DNA of 64,000 nt from Clostridiaceae bacterium (GTDB lineage: Bacteria > Bacillota > Clostridia > Peptostreptococcales > Natronincolaceae), in the NCBI GenBank assembly GCA_018432235.1, contig JAHDLO010000014.1, forward strand, positions 150,767-214,766, in the 5' to 3' direction. The notes under the pieces were generated by a model, which did not search any database, was not told the DNA's origin, and was given only the letters and a program-made list of their open reading frames with translations. The position numbers and the translations under genes are program-made. Positions 43,912 to 52,529 of the stretch are shown one piece after another; within the stretch, counting starts at the first letter, position 1; each line of letters opens with the position of its first letter.

Positions 43912-46020
43912 TTATATCCCTTCCAATCCTGAATTCAGGCTTTCCAGCTGGTTGCGCTTAATGCTATTCTCAGCTAGGTTTCGGAAATACAACTGACTAT
44001 TAATAAGCCGCTTACCTCGTCGGTCAATTCTCTTGTATATCCCTCCCGAGGTAAGCACTCTTGCTTTAATCGTATCCACCAATTCTATTGCCAATAGATT
44101 GATTATCCTTTCCTTTACTCTTAGATTTTCTATGGGAATAAACAGCTCAATTCTTCTGTCCAGATTTCTTGACATCAAGTCTGCACTGGATATAAACAGT
44201 TCCTCTTTTCCATTATTATAGAAATAATATATCCTACTATGCTCTAAAAATCTACCCACTATACTCCGCACCCTTATATTTTCGCTAATGCCCAGAATTC
44301 CCGGTCTGAGGCAGCAAACACCCCTAACGATGAGATCAATCTTCACGCCTGCTATCGATGCCCTATAAAGAGCGGCAATGATTTCGGCATCCGATAAAGA
44401 ATTCACCTTAATAATAATTCTTGCATCATACCCTAAAGCGGCGTTTTTTATTTCTTTATCGATATAATATAACAGCTGGCTTCTTAAGTTTAAGGGAGCA
44501 ATTGATAATTTGTACAGCTCCGGCGGCTGGGAATATCCCGTTAGCATATTAAAAACTGCCGAAGCATCCGCGCCATAATACTCATTACTGGTGAATATGC
44601 CCATATCAGTATAAACCTTAGCTGTCACATCATTATAGTTTCCAGTGGATAAATGAACATACCGTTTAATCCCATTTTCTTCTCTGCGAACAACAAGGAT
44701 TACCTTAGCATGGGTTTTTAAGCCTACGAGGCCGTAAATAACATGACAGCCTGCCTCCTCAAGCCGTTTAGCCCACCAGATATTATTTTCCTCATCAAAT
44801 CTTGCCTTCAGCTCTACTAAAACCGTCACCTGTTTGCCGGCCTCAGCCGCCGCCTCCAGTGCTTTAACTATTTCCGAATCGCCGCTAACCCGATATAGTG
44901 TTTGCTTTATTGCCAGCACCTGTGGGTCCCTAGAGGCCTGCCTGATGAAATCTGCCACAGCTTCAAAGCTTTCATAGGGAGTATGCACCAATATATCTTC
45001 CTTAGCTATTGCCGTCCAAATATCCTCCTCCTCCAGCAAATCTCTAGGTGTTTTAGGTATATATTCATCATACTTAAAGCGCTCATAGCCCTGAAGCTCG
45101 TATACCTTCCATAAAAATGTTAAATCGATTGGTCCATTAATACCGAAGCAATCCCCCTTATGGATCTCTAACGACTCCTTCAATATTTTAATAAGCCTGT
45201 CATCCATATTAATCTGATACTCCAGCCTGATTGCTCTGCCACGCTTTCTCTTCTTTAGTGACTTCTCCATCAGCCTTAGGAGGTCTTCTGCTTCCTCCTC
45301 ATCTAAGCTCAGATCGGCATTTCTTGTTATGCGGTATTCTCCTATGGCAATTATCTCTCTGCCAATAAACAATCGATTGATATGCATAGCTATAACCTCT
45401 TCCAGCAATATATAGCATTCCTCAATTGTTGTGCCAGGTAGCTTTATGAGACGAGGTAAAACAGTCGGGACCTGCACTGTTGCAAATATTGTATCTTCGC
45501 TATCCTTAGCCTTTATTAATACTGCAATATTGAGGGTCTTGTTATAAATCAACGGAAAGGGCCTTCCAGAGTCTACTGCCATTGGTGTCAATACAGGGTA
45601 TATACGATCCATAAAGTAATCCTCTAAATATGCCTTTTGATTGCTATTTATTTCTGTCCCCTCTAAAAATCTTAAGTTAATTCGTTTAAGGCTTGGAATA
45701 ATTCGCCGATTGTATACATTATATTGGTCCTCCACCATTTTATGCGCCCTCGTTGAAATGCTTTTCAACTGGGCCTTAGGGTCTAGACCGGCAGCATCCG
45801 CTTTGTTAATACCGGCGCTAACAAGATCCTTCAAGGCAGCCACTCTTACCATGAAAAACTCATCAAGATTTGAAGCTGTTATAGCTAAAAATTTTATTCT
45901 TTCAAAGAGTGGATTGTCCCTATCTTTAGTCTCCTGTAGTACCCTCTCATTGAACTCCAGCCAGCTCAATTCTCTATTTATGTAATACTCACTTTTATAT
46001 AGATTAATCTCCTGTTTCAT
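43912..46020 (-). CDS. ppk: Polyphosphate kinase 1
   Basis: A 702-residue PPK1 of normal length. NRELSWLEFNERVLQEA-like start, LKARFDEENNIWWAKRLEEA, GLKTHAKVILVVRREENG with the phosphorylated histidine, and YVHLSTGNYND identify it; four domains are expected. It polymerises the gamma phosphate of ATP to polyphosphate reversibly. It lies 3 bases after the second ppx, so the three genes form an operon. Confidence 0.96.
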   Translation of the reverse strand: MKQEINLYKSEYYINRELSWLEFNERVLQETKDRDNPLFERIKFLAITASNLDEFFMVRVAALKDLVSAGINKADAAGLDPKAQLKSISTRAHKMVEDQYNVYNRRIIPSLKRINLRFLEGTEINSNQKAYLEDYFMDRIYPVLTPMAVDSGRPFPLIYNKTLNIAVLIKAKDSEDTIFATVQVPTVLPRLIKLPGTTIEECYILLEEVIAMHINRLFIGREIIAIGEYRITRNADLSLDEEEAEDLLRLMEKSLKKRKRGRAIRLEYQINMDDRLIKILKESLEIHKGDCFGINGPIDLTFLWKVYELQGYERFKYDEYIPKTPRDLLEEEDIWTAIAKEDILVHTPYESFEAVADFIRQASRDPQVLAIKQTLYRVSGDSEIVKALEAAAEAGKQVTVLVELKARFDEENNIWWAKRLEEAGCHVIYGLVGLKTHAKVILVVRREENGIKRYVHLSTGNYNDVTAKVYTDMGIFTSNEYYGADASAVFNMLTGYSQPPELYKLSIAPLNLRSQLLYYIDKEIKNAALGYDARIIIKVNSLSDAEIIAALYRASIAGVKIDLIVRGVCCLRPGILGISENIRVRSIVGRFLEHSRIYYFYNNGKEELFISSADLMSRNLDRRIELFIPIENLRVKERIINLLAIELVDTIKARVLTSGGIYKRIDRRGKRLINSQLYFRNLAENSIKRNQLESLNSGLEGI

Positions 46021-46023
46021 AAT

Positions 46024-47571
46024 TTACCTCTTCACCCTTAGATTTAGCTTAATGCCAAAAACCTCGACAAAATATGCTGACTTTTCTTCAAAGGTCCATT
46101 CCTCCAACAGTGTGTCTACAATTGCTTTGCCACGAAGCATGACTTCTCCCTCTTCAATGGATACCCTGAGGTTCTTTATTTTTTGTGTATGGCTACTGTC
46201 TAACGCATCTGCAATGCGTAGAATCGCTACTAATTTAAAAACGATGCTTCGATTCCTTTTTCGCATGCCATAAAAATCCTCTTGAAATTGAGAAGGTAAT
46301 ATATCGCTATGATATTTTGCAATATAGGCTACAATTTGCAGTTCTTCCTGTGATAAACCCAATAGCTCCGATGCCATTATCAGCTCATAGGAATATATAT
46401 AATGATAATTGATATTAATAAATTTGCCAATATCATGTAAGCGGGAGGCCAACTGCAGAAGAAATTTTTGCCGCGGTCCAAGGCCGTGCAGCTTTTGTAA
46501 AGATTCAAAAATAGCCAAAGCCTTTTCCTCTACATCCTTTGCATGGGCAGAATCATATTGATATTTCTCTCCAATATGACTGGCGAGTGCCAATATATCT
46601 TCAATAAAATCAGTCGCTCTTTGTGTTTTAAGCTTTTCGTCCAGCATGTCCTCAATTATGCCATCCTTCAAGGATACCCTCGGTGTATATATCTTATCCG
46701 TATTTGTTAGCTGTAAAAATGCTTTTAGTATCATCAAGGTGGGTTGCAAAACCGCCACAGACTCAGGACTCATGCCATAATCCCGTTCTATGCTAATGGG
46801 GGAGCTGGACATAATTTTATCATAAAGCCTAAAAAAACCTTCCGCCGCCACAAGTCTGATATTGCCATTCTCGGTTCCATTGCAAAGCTTATGCAGCAGT
46901 TCAACCTCTGTGCCTATCGCAATGTAGTTTTTGATGCCAACCACTGGGATTAAGCTAATCATATCCTTCAGGCTGCTATGGATATACTCCTCTAGTATTT
47001 TAGGAAAATTTAAGCTCCTGCCCTCCAAATCCGTGAGAAGCTCTCTTAACCTTAGGGGGCCTGACTTTGTACTTTGACTGTAGATCAGCTGATTGTACTT
47101 GTAAATTGACACCGTAACATTGCCGGTACCAATATCTACTAGTATTAATCCTTCTTCTCTAATTATCGCATGGTCTGGTATATTTCTTCTGATGGCCTTG
47201 TAGGTTATGAACTTCTCCTGTGCCCGTGTCAATACATCAATTTCAAAGCCTGTTCTTACCTTTATTTGATCCAATATGAATTCTTTATTAATCGCCTCTC
47301 TTAATCCACTGGTTGCAACAATCCTACTGGCGGTTACGCCATAGTCCTTCATTAGGTTTTTGAAGCCCTTCAATGCCTCGCAGATCTTTTCAGTTGTTTC
47401 AAAGCTTACCTTTCCTGATGCAAAGGTATCCTTACCTAAAGCTATAGGATATTTTAGCTGATCCAGAACTTTTATCTTTCCATCATTATCAATTTCCACC
47501 AGCTTAAGATTTAGCGCATGTGATCCTACATCAATGCCAGCAACTACTTCATTCCCTTTTAAATTCTTCAT
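46024..47571 (-). CDS. Ppx/GppA phosphatase with C-terminal HD domain (copy 2)
   Basis: A 515-residue relative of copy 1. VVAGIDVGSHALNLKLVEI and ILVDIGTGNVTVSIYKY are the ASKHA phosphate loops, more diverged than in copy 1 (SHALNL for SNSVRM). LHDIGKFININYHYIYS gives an HD motif in the C-terminal part. Divergence of the active-site loop suggests a different substrate or a regulatory role. It starts the ppx-ppk-ppx operon. Confidence 0.85.
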   Translation of the reverse strand: MKNLKGNEVVAGIDVGSHALNLKLVEIDNDGKIKVLDQLKYPIALGKDTFASGKVSFETTEKICEALKGFKNLMKDYGVTASRIVATSGLREAINKEFILDQIKVRTGFEIDVLTRAQEKFITYKAIRRNIPDHAIIREEGLILVDIGTGNVTVSIYKYNQLIYSQSTKSGPLRLRELLTDLEGRSLNFPKILEEYIHSSLKDMISLIPVVGIKNYIAIGTEVELLHKLCNGTENGNIRLVAAEGFFRLYDKIMSSSPISIERDYGMSPESVAVLQPTLMILKAFLQLTNTDKIYTPRVSLKDGIIEDMLDEKLKTQRATDFIEDILALASHIGEKYQYDSAHAKDVEEKALAIFESLQKLHGLGPRQKFLLQLASRLHDIGKFININYHYIYSYELIMASELLGLSQEELQIVAYIAKYHSDILPSQFQEDFYGMRKRNRSIVFKLVAILRIADALDSSHTQKIKNLRVSIEEGEVMLRGKAIVDTLLEEWTFEEKSAYFVEVFGIKLNLRVKR

Positions 47572-47711
47572 ATTGCATCACCCGATCTATTTTTTTCTTA
47601 ATAATAGCTTATACCCAAAATGATGGCTTATTAGACATTTTTAGGCATAATATTATTATCCTACATTAATCTAATTTATAATTTATTGCCGTTTCAATAA
47701 AGCGGTTTATG

Positions 47712-47804
47712 TTAAATTTTAATTATTTTTTTAGAAAAGCTTGTATATCCTGAAGCCTTGCTGGCAATGCTATAGATAGCCCCCACAATACAACATTTAT
47801 TCAT
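47712..47804 (-). CDS. Candidate 30-residue peptide
   Basis: ATG 47804 is preceded by a near-ideal site, AAGGGGGAG with 6-base spacing. The product, MNKCCIVGAIYSIASKASGY then TSFSKKIIKI, has a short hydrophobic middle, two cysteines and a basic end. It lies alone in the 294-base gap between ppx copy 2 and the aminotransferase terminator. It could be a membrane peptide or chance; only the ribosome site supports it. Confidence 0.35.
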   Translation of the reverse strand: MNKCCIVGAIYSIASKASGYTSFSKKIIKI

Positions 47805-47825
47805 CCCAATCTCCCCCTTACAATG

Positions 47826-47855
47826 AAGAAGAGTGGCTTCACAGCCACTCTTCTT
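47826..47855. terminator. Hairpin after the aminotransferase gene
   Basis: AAGAAGAGTGGCT pairs perfectly with AGCCACTCTTCTT (13 bp, loop of four). The minus-strand T-run is interrupted (TTCATTG), but position 10 bases after the stop favours a terminator. Confidence 0.7.
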
Positions 47856-47865
47856 ACTTTTTGCA

Positions 47866-49053
47866 TTATTCTTTTATCATTTCTGTTAGCAGCTTGCCTA
47901 ATCTAATTATACCTTCTTTGATTCTTTCCTCTGTCATGTTAGAGTAGTTTAATCTAAAGGTATTTTCATTGCCTCCATTAGGATAGAAGGAGCCCCCAGG
48001 AACAAAGGCCACATTTACTTCTATTGCCTTTACAAAAACCTCTCTTGCATTTAAGTGGTCAGGTAGCTCTACCCATGTGAATAGGCCTCCTGTCGGATAG
48101 GTATATTTCACTTCAGAAGGGAAGTATTCCTTCATGGTATTAAGCATAATATCCCTTCGACGTCTGTAAACATCCTTTATCTTTTCTACATGTGCATCTA
48201 AGTCGTACAGCTCTAAAAACTTATTTAATTCCCTTTGAACCATTGAATTGCTTTGCAGGTCGGCCCCCTGTTTAACTAAAATATACTTTTGAATTAGCTC
48301 TTCGTCTGCATATACCCAACCAACCCTTAGACCTGGGCAGAAGGTTTTAGAGAAGGTTCCTAAAAATACTACCCTTCCCTCTGTGTCAAAGGATTTAATT
48401 GAAGGCATTCTTTCACCTTCAAATATCAATTCGCCATAGGGATTATCCTCTATAATTGGTAAATCAAATCTATTCGCCAGCTCAACTAATTTTTTTCTTC
48501 TGTCGATTGACCAGGTTCTGCCAGATGGATTTTGAAAATCGGGGATAACATAGATCATTTTTACATTCTCTGTTGTAGCTAAAACCTTCTCCAGCTCAGT
48601 CATATCCATACCACTGTCATCGGTAGTAACCTCTACAAATTTAGGTGAGTATGCCTTGAAGGCATTTATTGCACCAAGATAGCTTGGACTCTCACAGACA
48701 ACAACATCACCTGGGTTAATAAAAATCTTTCCTGAAAAATCCAGCCCCTGTTGAGATCCATTGGTTATGAGAACGTTTTCAGCCTTGCCTGAAATACCAA
48801 TCGGCGACATTCTCTTAACAATTTTTTCTCTAAGGGGGGCATAGCCTTCTGTTGCACTGTATTGTAATGCCTGCTGTCCACCTTCCTCCAGCACCTCTAC
48901 AGCAACTCTTTTCATTTCTTCAACTGGAAAAAGCTCTGGCGCCGGAAGTCCTCCTGCAAAGGAAATAACCTCTGGTCTTTCTGTAAGCTTTAAAAGCTCA
49001 CGAATCTCAGAAGCCTTAAGATTATCCATTCTTTCCGCAAATTTAATAGCCAT
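47866..49053 (-). CDS. Class I/II PLP aminotransferase (2-aminoadipate transaminase/LysN-like)
   Basis: A 395-residue fold-type I enzyme: PEVISFAGGLPAPELFP, YSATEGYAPLREKI, ITNGSQQGLDFSGKIF, PDFQNPSGRTW, IIEDNPYGEL and the lysine loop FLGTFSKTFCPGLRVGW. This set is typical of the MocR-related stand-alone aminotransferases (LysN, aromatic or aminoadipate aminotransferases). Substrate cannot be fixed from sequence. It is monocistronic between terminators. Confidence 0.9.
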   Translation of the reverse strand: MAIKFAERMDNLKASEIRELLKLTERPEVISFAGGLPAPELFPVEEMKRVAVEVLEEGGQQALQYSATEGYAPLREKIVKRMSPIGISGKAENVLITNGSQQGLDFSGKIFINPGDVVVCESPSYLGAINAFKAYSPKFVEVTTDDSGMDMTELEKVLATTENVKMIYVIPDFQNPSGRTWSIDRRKKLVELANRFDLPIIEDNPYGELIFEGERMPSIKSFDTEGRVVFLGTFSKTFCPGLRVGWVYADEELIQKYILVKQGADLQSNSMVQRELNKFLELYDLDAHVEKIKDVYRRRRDIMLNTMKEYFPSEVKYTYPTGGLFTWVELPDHLNAREVFVKAIEVNVAFVPGGSFYPNGGNENTFRLNYSNMTEERIKEGIIRLGKLLTEMIKE

Positions 49054-49186
49054 TAATATAACACCTCTTTAATATAATGTAGGATTTCTAAAAGTATTAT
49101 ATCATTTTTGCAAAATAATTGCTCAGTATTTATAAATTTTATTTAAGTCTTAAAATTTTTTAGGAATATTTTGAATTTTGATTTTG

Positions 49187-49378
49187 TTATTCCTGCTTGG
49201 GTAAAATCTTTTTGACGCTTTTCTCCAACACGCTTCTGGCAATCCACATTTGCTTTTCACATTTCATGCACTTAATCACAAAATCTGCACCGGTTCTTAA
49301 AATTTCAAACTCCTTATTGCCACAGGGGTGCTGCTTTTTCAATTCTAATCTGTCGCCTATTTCCAATTTCATCGCCAT
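49187..49378 (-). CDS. DUF951 family protein
   Basis: A 63-residue protein from ATG 49378 (ATG 49372 is possible). MAMKLEIGDRLELKKQHPCG then NKEFEILRTGADFVIKCMKC matches DUF951: a small beta domain with CxxC (KCMKCEKQMWI). The family is near-universal in Firmicutes beside mscS and near the origin; function unknown. An upstream TTG extension lacks a ribosome site. Confidence 0.88.
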   Translation of the reverse strand: MAMKLEIGDRLELKKQHPCGNKEFEILRTGADFVIKCMKCEKQMWIARSVLEKSVKKILPKQE

Positions 49379-49460
49379 AAAAGCTGACCCAATTAAATGA
49401 ATATCTGATGGAAATGCCAATTTCCTTTCTTAATTGGGTATACACCTGCCTTTCGATTTA

Positions 49461-50327
49461 TTATTTCGTGTTTTTCTCTATTATTACCCTTCTTGGATAA
49501 GGAATCTCTATTCCTTCTCTGTCAAAAGCCTCCTTAAAGGTCTTTCTCATTAATCTCTCTATTGCCCACTGTTCCATAGGAATTGTTTTAGCAATTACGG
49601 TGATTACAACCTCTGAAGCACCTAACGCTGAAACGCCTAGAACGGTAGGTCCCTCTACTATCCTCTGCTCTTTTTCCCTTAGGGCCTCTGCCTCTATATT
49701 CAATACCCTTATGGCATTATCTATATCCTCTTCATAGGCTATAGAAATTTCCACCAGTGCCCTCATTTTTCCGGTACTCTTATTGGTTACCTTCTTTATC
49801 TCTCCATTGGGGACGATGTATAAATCTCCATTAAACCCCCGAATCTTAGTCACCCTTAGGGCCATTTCTTCAACGGTTCCGTCTACGCCGTCTATTTCCA
49901 CATAGCTGCCGACATTGAATTGGTCTTCAAATAGTATGAAGAAGCCCGTAATAACATCTCTAACCAGGTTTTGAGCACCAAAGCCAAAGGCCAGACCGCC
50001 GATTCCTGCTGCCGTTATCAGGGCCGTGACATCTGTACCAAAGGATTTGATGATAGATGTGAAGGCGATAAAATAAATTGTGTATCTAACGATACTCTTA
50101 ACTAGCCCCTTCATTGTCTCCAGCCTGGGTAAATCCACCTTCATCTTCAGATTTTTTTGGCTGTCAAAAAATTTGTTGATTATTGAGTAGAGAATACTAA
50201 TGCTTAGCTTTGCTATGATTAATATAAGAATAATATTGATTAGCCTTCCAAAATACAAAGAAAGCTGCTGTGGATTTTTTATAAACTGAATCGTTTCAGT
50301 AAAGGCTTCCCTTAGTGAGTCAATCAT
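49461..50327 (-). CDS. mscS: MscS-family mechanosensitive channel
   Basis: A 288-residue protein with three N-terminal hydrophobic helices, the pore-helix region ALITAAGIGGLAFGFGAQNL then VRDVITGFFILFEDQFNVGS (YkuT/MscS signature) and a cytoplasmic beta/alpha cage. It opens under membrane tension to relieve osmotic downshock. It is 40 bases after DUF3343's stop... that gene lies just upstream, so they may be co-transcribed. Confidence 0.93.
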   Translation of the reverse strand: MIDSLREAFTETIQFIKNPQQLSLYFGRLINIILILIIAKLSISILYSIINKFFDSQKNLKMKVDLPRLETMKGLVKSIVRYTIYFIAFTSIIKSFGTDVTALITAAGIGGLAFGFGAQNLVRDVITGFFILFEDQFNVGSYVEIDGVDGTVEEMALRVTKIRGFNGDLYIVPNGEIKKVTNKSTGKMRALVEISIAYEEDIDNAIRVLNIEAEALREKEQRIVEGPTVLGVSALGASEVVITVIAKTIPMEQWAIERLMRKTFKEAFDREGIEIPYPRRVIIEKNTK

Positions 50328-50342
50328 TTTAACTTCCCCTTT

Positions 50343-50606
50343 TTATACTATTTGATTAACAATTCTTTGATTATTAATCCGCATCATTTGAAATATGCCC
50401 TTTATGCGTATATTGCCATCCTGTAGGGCCCGCTTGACCGCTTCCATTAATCCCTCATTAAATTTGATAGACAATCCGCAGCTGGCGGTAATCTCACGGG
50501 GGGTAGGTATGATTTCTACAGAAAGCTTCAGCTCCTTAAATAGCTTTTCTGCGGCAATTGCATAATGCGTTGATTCAAAAACTACTACATAGAATGAATT
50601 ATCCAA
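50343..50606 (-). CDS. DUF3343 family protein (putative Se/S carrier-like)
   Basis: An 87-residue protein: FYVVVFESTHYAIAAEKLFK followed by EIIPTPREITASCGLSIKF, the DUF3343 signature with one conserved cysteine in ASCGLS. The family is commonly next to yedF, as here, and is thought to handle sulfur or selenium. It lies 17 bases downstream of yedF and 15 bases upstream of mscS. Confidence 0.88.
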   Translation of the reverse strand: MDNSFYVVVFESTHYAIAAEKLFKELKLSVEIIPTPREITASCGLSIKFNEGLMEAVKRALQDGNIRIKGIFQMMRINNQRIVNQIV

Positions 50607-50623
50607 GACTAAAACCCTCTTTA

Positions 50624-51235
50624 CTATAATATCATTGTGTTTCTTGCACCATTGAGCTTTTCTACGATTGTGTACATATTGCTTATGCCCCCTACCACCA
50701 GCTTATCCTTTTTCTTATAGTAATCAAGGCAGGTGCCGCAGGAGAGTATCTCCACACCATTTGCCTCTAGGGTTCTAATATGCTCTATAGACTCTGCCCC
50801 CTCTACCACCAGATTAACACCACTGTTTAGGAACATCAGTGCCTTTGGATACGGCTGCACCTCCGTTAGGGCATATAAGTAGCTCTTCATTAATACTCTA
50901 CCCAATGCTATTTCTCCCTCTCCAAAATAATCCTTCGTTACTAATATAACCAGATCCTTCTTGGGCAAGCTGTCACAGGTGATTTCGTCTGCCATTATGC
51001 CCTCCGCATTATCTATAGCATGATCCTTAATAATGTTGATATAGTAGCTTCCCTGCTTCTCCTCTACATCCACCTTCAGGGTTAGGCTCTTAGCCAGCTT
51101 TGAAACATTTTCCTTTGCCGCTGCATTGTCGACGATTGTGGTGACAATCCCCTCTTCAATTGACTCCAGGGCCTTCTTTGTATGAATCACCGGCAATGGA
51201 CAGCTCATACCTCTGGCATCTATCTGCTTATTCAT
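50624..51235 (-). CDS. yedF: YedF, sulfurtransferase-like selenium metabolism protein
   Basis: A 203-residue protein from ATG 51235 (GGAGGGA upstream). Residues 1-75 are a TusA/SirA domain with the persulfide cysteine in DARGMSCPLPVIHTKKAL. Residues about 95-200 form a DsrE-like domain (LVILVTKDYFGEGEIALG, EILSCGTCLDYYKK). YedF proteins co-occur with selenium use (established knowledge). Paired with DUF3343, it suggests Se or S trafficking. No selDAB genes are in the window. Confidence 0.92.
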   Translation of the reverse strand: MNKQIDARGMSCPLPVIHTKKALESIEEGIVTTIVDNAAAKENVSKLAKSLTLKVDVEEKQGSYYINIIKDHAIDNAEGIMADEITCDSLPKKDLVILVTKDYFGEGEIALGRVLMKSYLYALTEVQPYPKALMFLNSGVNLVVEGAESIEHIRTLEANGVEILSCGTCLDYYKKKDKLVVGGISNMYTIVEKLNGARNTMIL

Positions 51236-51434
51236 ATTAAATCCCTCCGACTGTTTTTTAGACACTTATTACATTTAAGTATATCAATTACCTTATTATT
51301 CTTCAATCTATTGTACCCAATATTATATAGCTTCTATCTATTTACTTAAAGGTTGTCATTGGAGAAATTGCATATTGAAGATGAGCGGATTGTATAAGAG
51401 CTTATATTGTAACGCAGGACTTTTTATGCAATAA

Positions 51435-51462
51435 AAAAGCATGAGATTTTTCCCATGCTTTT
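51435..51462 (-). terminator. Terminator of the SRP RNA gene
   Basis: AAAAGCATG / CATGCTTTT (9 bp) with a T-rich tail (TTTTTTAT) on the minus strand, about 20 bases after the RNA 3' end. Confidence 0.8.
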
Positions 51463-51480
51463 GTCATTATTAATTATGTA

Positions 51481-51749
51481 ATGCTGTGCACCTCACTTCG
51501 ACAGGTTGTCATAGGCGTTACTCAAGCAGTTAACTCGAGTTAGGCTACCCTGCGGCACACGAAAGGATTCACTTACCGTTGCTTCCTTCCGGACCTGGCG
51601 GGGTTCGCAAGCTTCCGTTGCGCAGGACCCAACTTTCATTGTCACTTACTTAAGCCAGCCCTACAATCGACCTGCCTAGGTGAGGAATTCAACCCTGCTA
51701 TAGCGGGTTGCAGGTTACAGGGCACCGCTACCTCCCCGTCTAGCACAGC
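51481..51749 (-). ncRNA. ffs: Signal recognition particle RNA (large Firmicutes type)
   Basis: On the minus strand the RNA begins near TGCTAGACGGGGAGGTAGCG, continues through GTGCCCTGTAACCTGCAACC, and has the helix 8 core AGGTCCGGAAGGAAGCA followed by ACGGTAAGTGAATCC. The near 270-base length and paired ends (GTGCTG.. / ..CAGCATTAC) show the long form with an Alu-like domain found in Bacillus and Clostridia. Exact ends are estimated. It targets nascent membrane proteins with Ffh. Confidence 0.95.
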
Positions 51750-51767
51750 AAACTTTAAAATTTATAA

Positions 51768-51856
51768 TGGCGGAGAGAGCGGGACTCGAACCCGCGGGAC
51801 CTTGCGGTCTTACACGCTTTCCAGGCGTGCCCCTTAGCCAACTCGGACACCTCTCC
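51768..51856 (-). tRNA. tRNA-Ser(GGA)
   Basis: An 89-base class II tRNA including encoded CCA. It starts GGAGAGGTGTCCGAG; the anticodon loop CTGGAAA between CACGC and GCGTG gives GGA, which reads UCC and UCU. A long variable arm and GGTTCGAGTCC follow. It lies between ffs and tadA, as in other Firmicutes. Confidence 0.97.
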
Positions 51857-51865
51857 ATTTTGTAT

Positions 51866-52318
51866 TTATTTTTTCCTTAGCTGAGAAAAAAAATCCTGCA
51901 TTATTTTTTTGCAATCCGCCTCCAGCACACCTGTCTTTATTTCTGACTGATGATTAAAGGCTGAATGATTTAGCAGGTTCACAATAGAGCCGCAGGCACC
52001 TGCCTTAGCGTCCATTGCACCTATCACAACTCTCTCTATCCTGCTTTGGAGTATAGCACCAGCGCACATAGGACAGGGTTCAATTGTAACATATAAGGTG
52101 CTTCTTGTCAACCTCCAACCCCCAAGAAAATCACATGCCCTTTGTATTGCCAATATCTCTGCATGGGCAATAGCATTTTTTGAAAGCTCTCGTAGATTGT
52201 GGGCTCTAGCTATTACTTTGCCGTCTCGGACAATGACAGCCCCTATCGGCACCTCCCCTTCAAGAAAGGCAGCCTTGGCCTCCTCTAGGGCTAAGCCCAT
52301 ATAATACTCATCCATCAT
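51866..52318 (-). CDS. tadA: tRNA-specific adenosine deaminase
   Basis: A 150-residue deaminase from ATG 52318, chosen for GGAGG 8 bases upstream; a longer in-frame reading adds 35 residues absent from the family. The zinc motifs are HAEILAIQRA and EPCPMCAGAIL, and MGLALEEAKAAFLEGEVPIG is the conserved start. It converts A34 to inosine in tRNA-Arg(ACG). The gene ends 9 bases before tRNA-Ser. Confidence 0.94.
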   Translation of the reverse strand: MMDEYYMGLALEEAKAAFLEGEVPIGAVIVRDGKVIARAHNLRELSKNAIAHAEILAIQRACDFLGGWRLTRSTLYVTIEPCPMCAGAILQSRIERVVIGAMDAKAGACGSIVNLLNHSAFNHQSEIKTGVLEADCKKIMQDFFSQLRKK

Positions 52319-52477
52319 AGTAAAGGCCTCCATAGGACTTAACTTCTGCAGAAAGCATACGCCTAAATAGCAGCTTAGAAAAGCCACTTGTATAGTATAG
52401 CTTATCTCCTTTGATTTGTCCATACCTCAAAGAATTTTCTTTACTATTAAAGTATTCCATTTTTGTCTGATATTAAT

Positions 52478-52513
52478 ACAAGGACCTGCAATGCTTTTGC
52501 CTGCAGGCCTTGT
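52478..52513 (-). terminator. Hairpin after the anti-sigma factor gene
   Basis: ACAAGGCCTGCA pairs with TGCAGGTCCTTGT with a single bulge, 17 bases after the stop. The T-run is poor, so it may be a transcript-stabilising hairpin instead. Confidence 0.5.
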
Positions 52514-52529
52514 GTTGTTCTTGAATTTG

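Noticed and set aside
47578..47711. Part of the gap after ppx copy 2 as a possible regulatory RNA
   Set aside because: Very AT-rich with no stable hairpin seen and no known motif.
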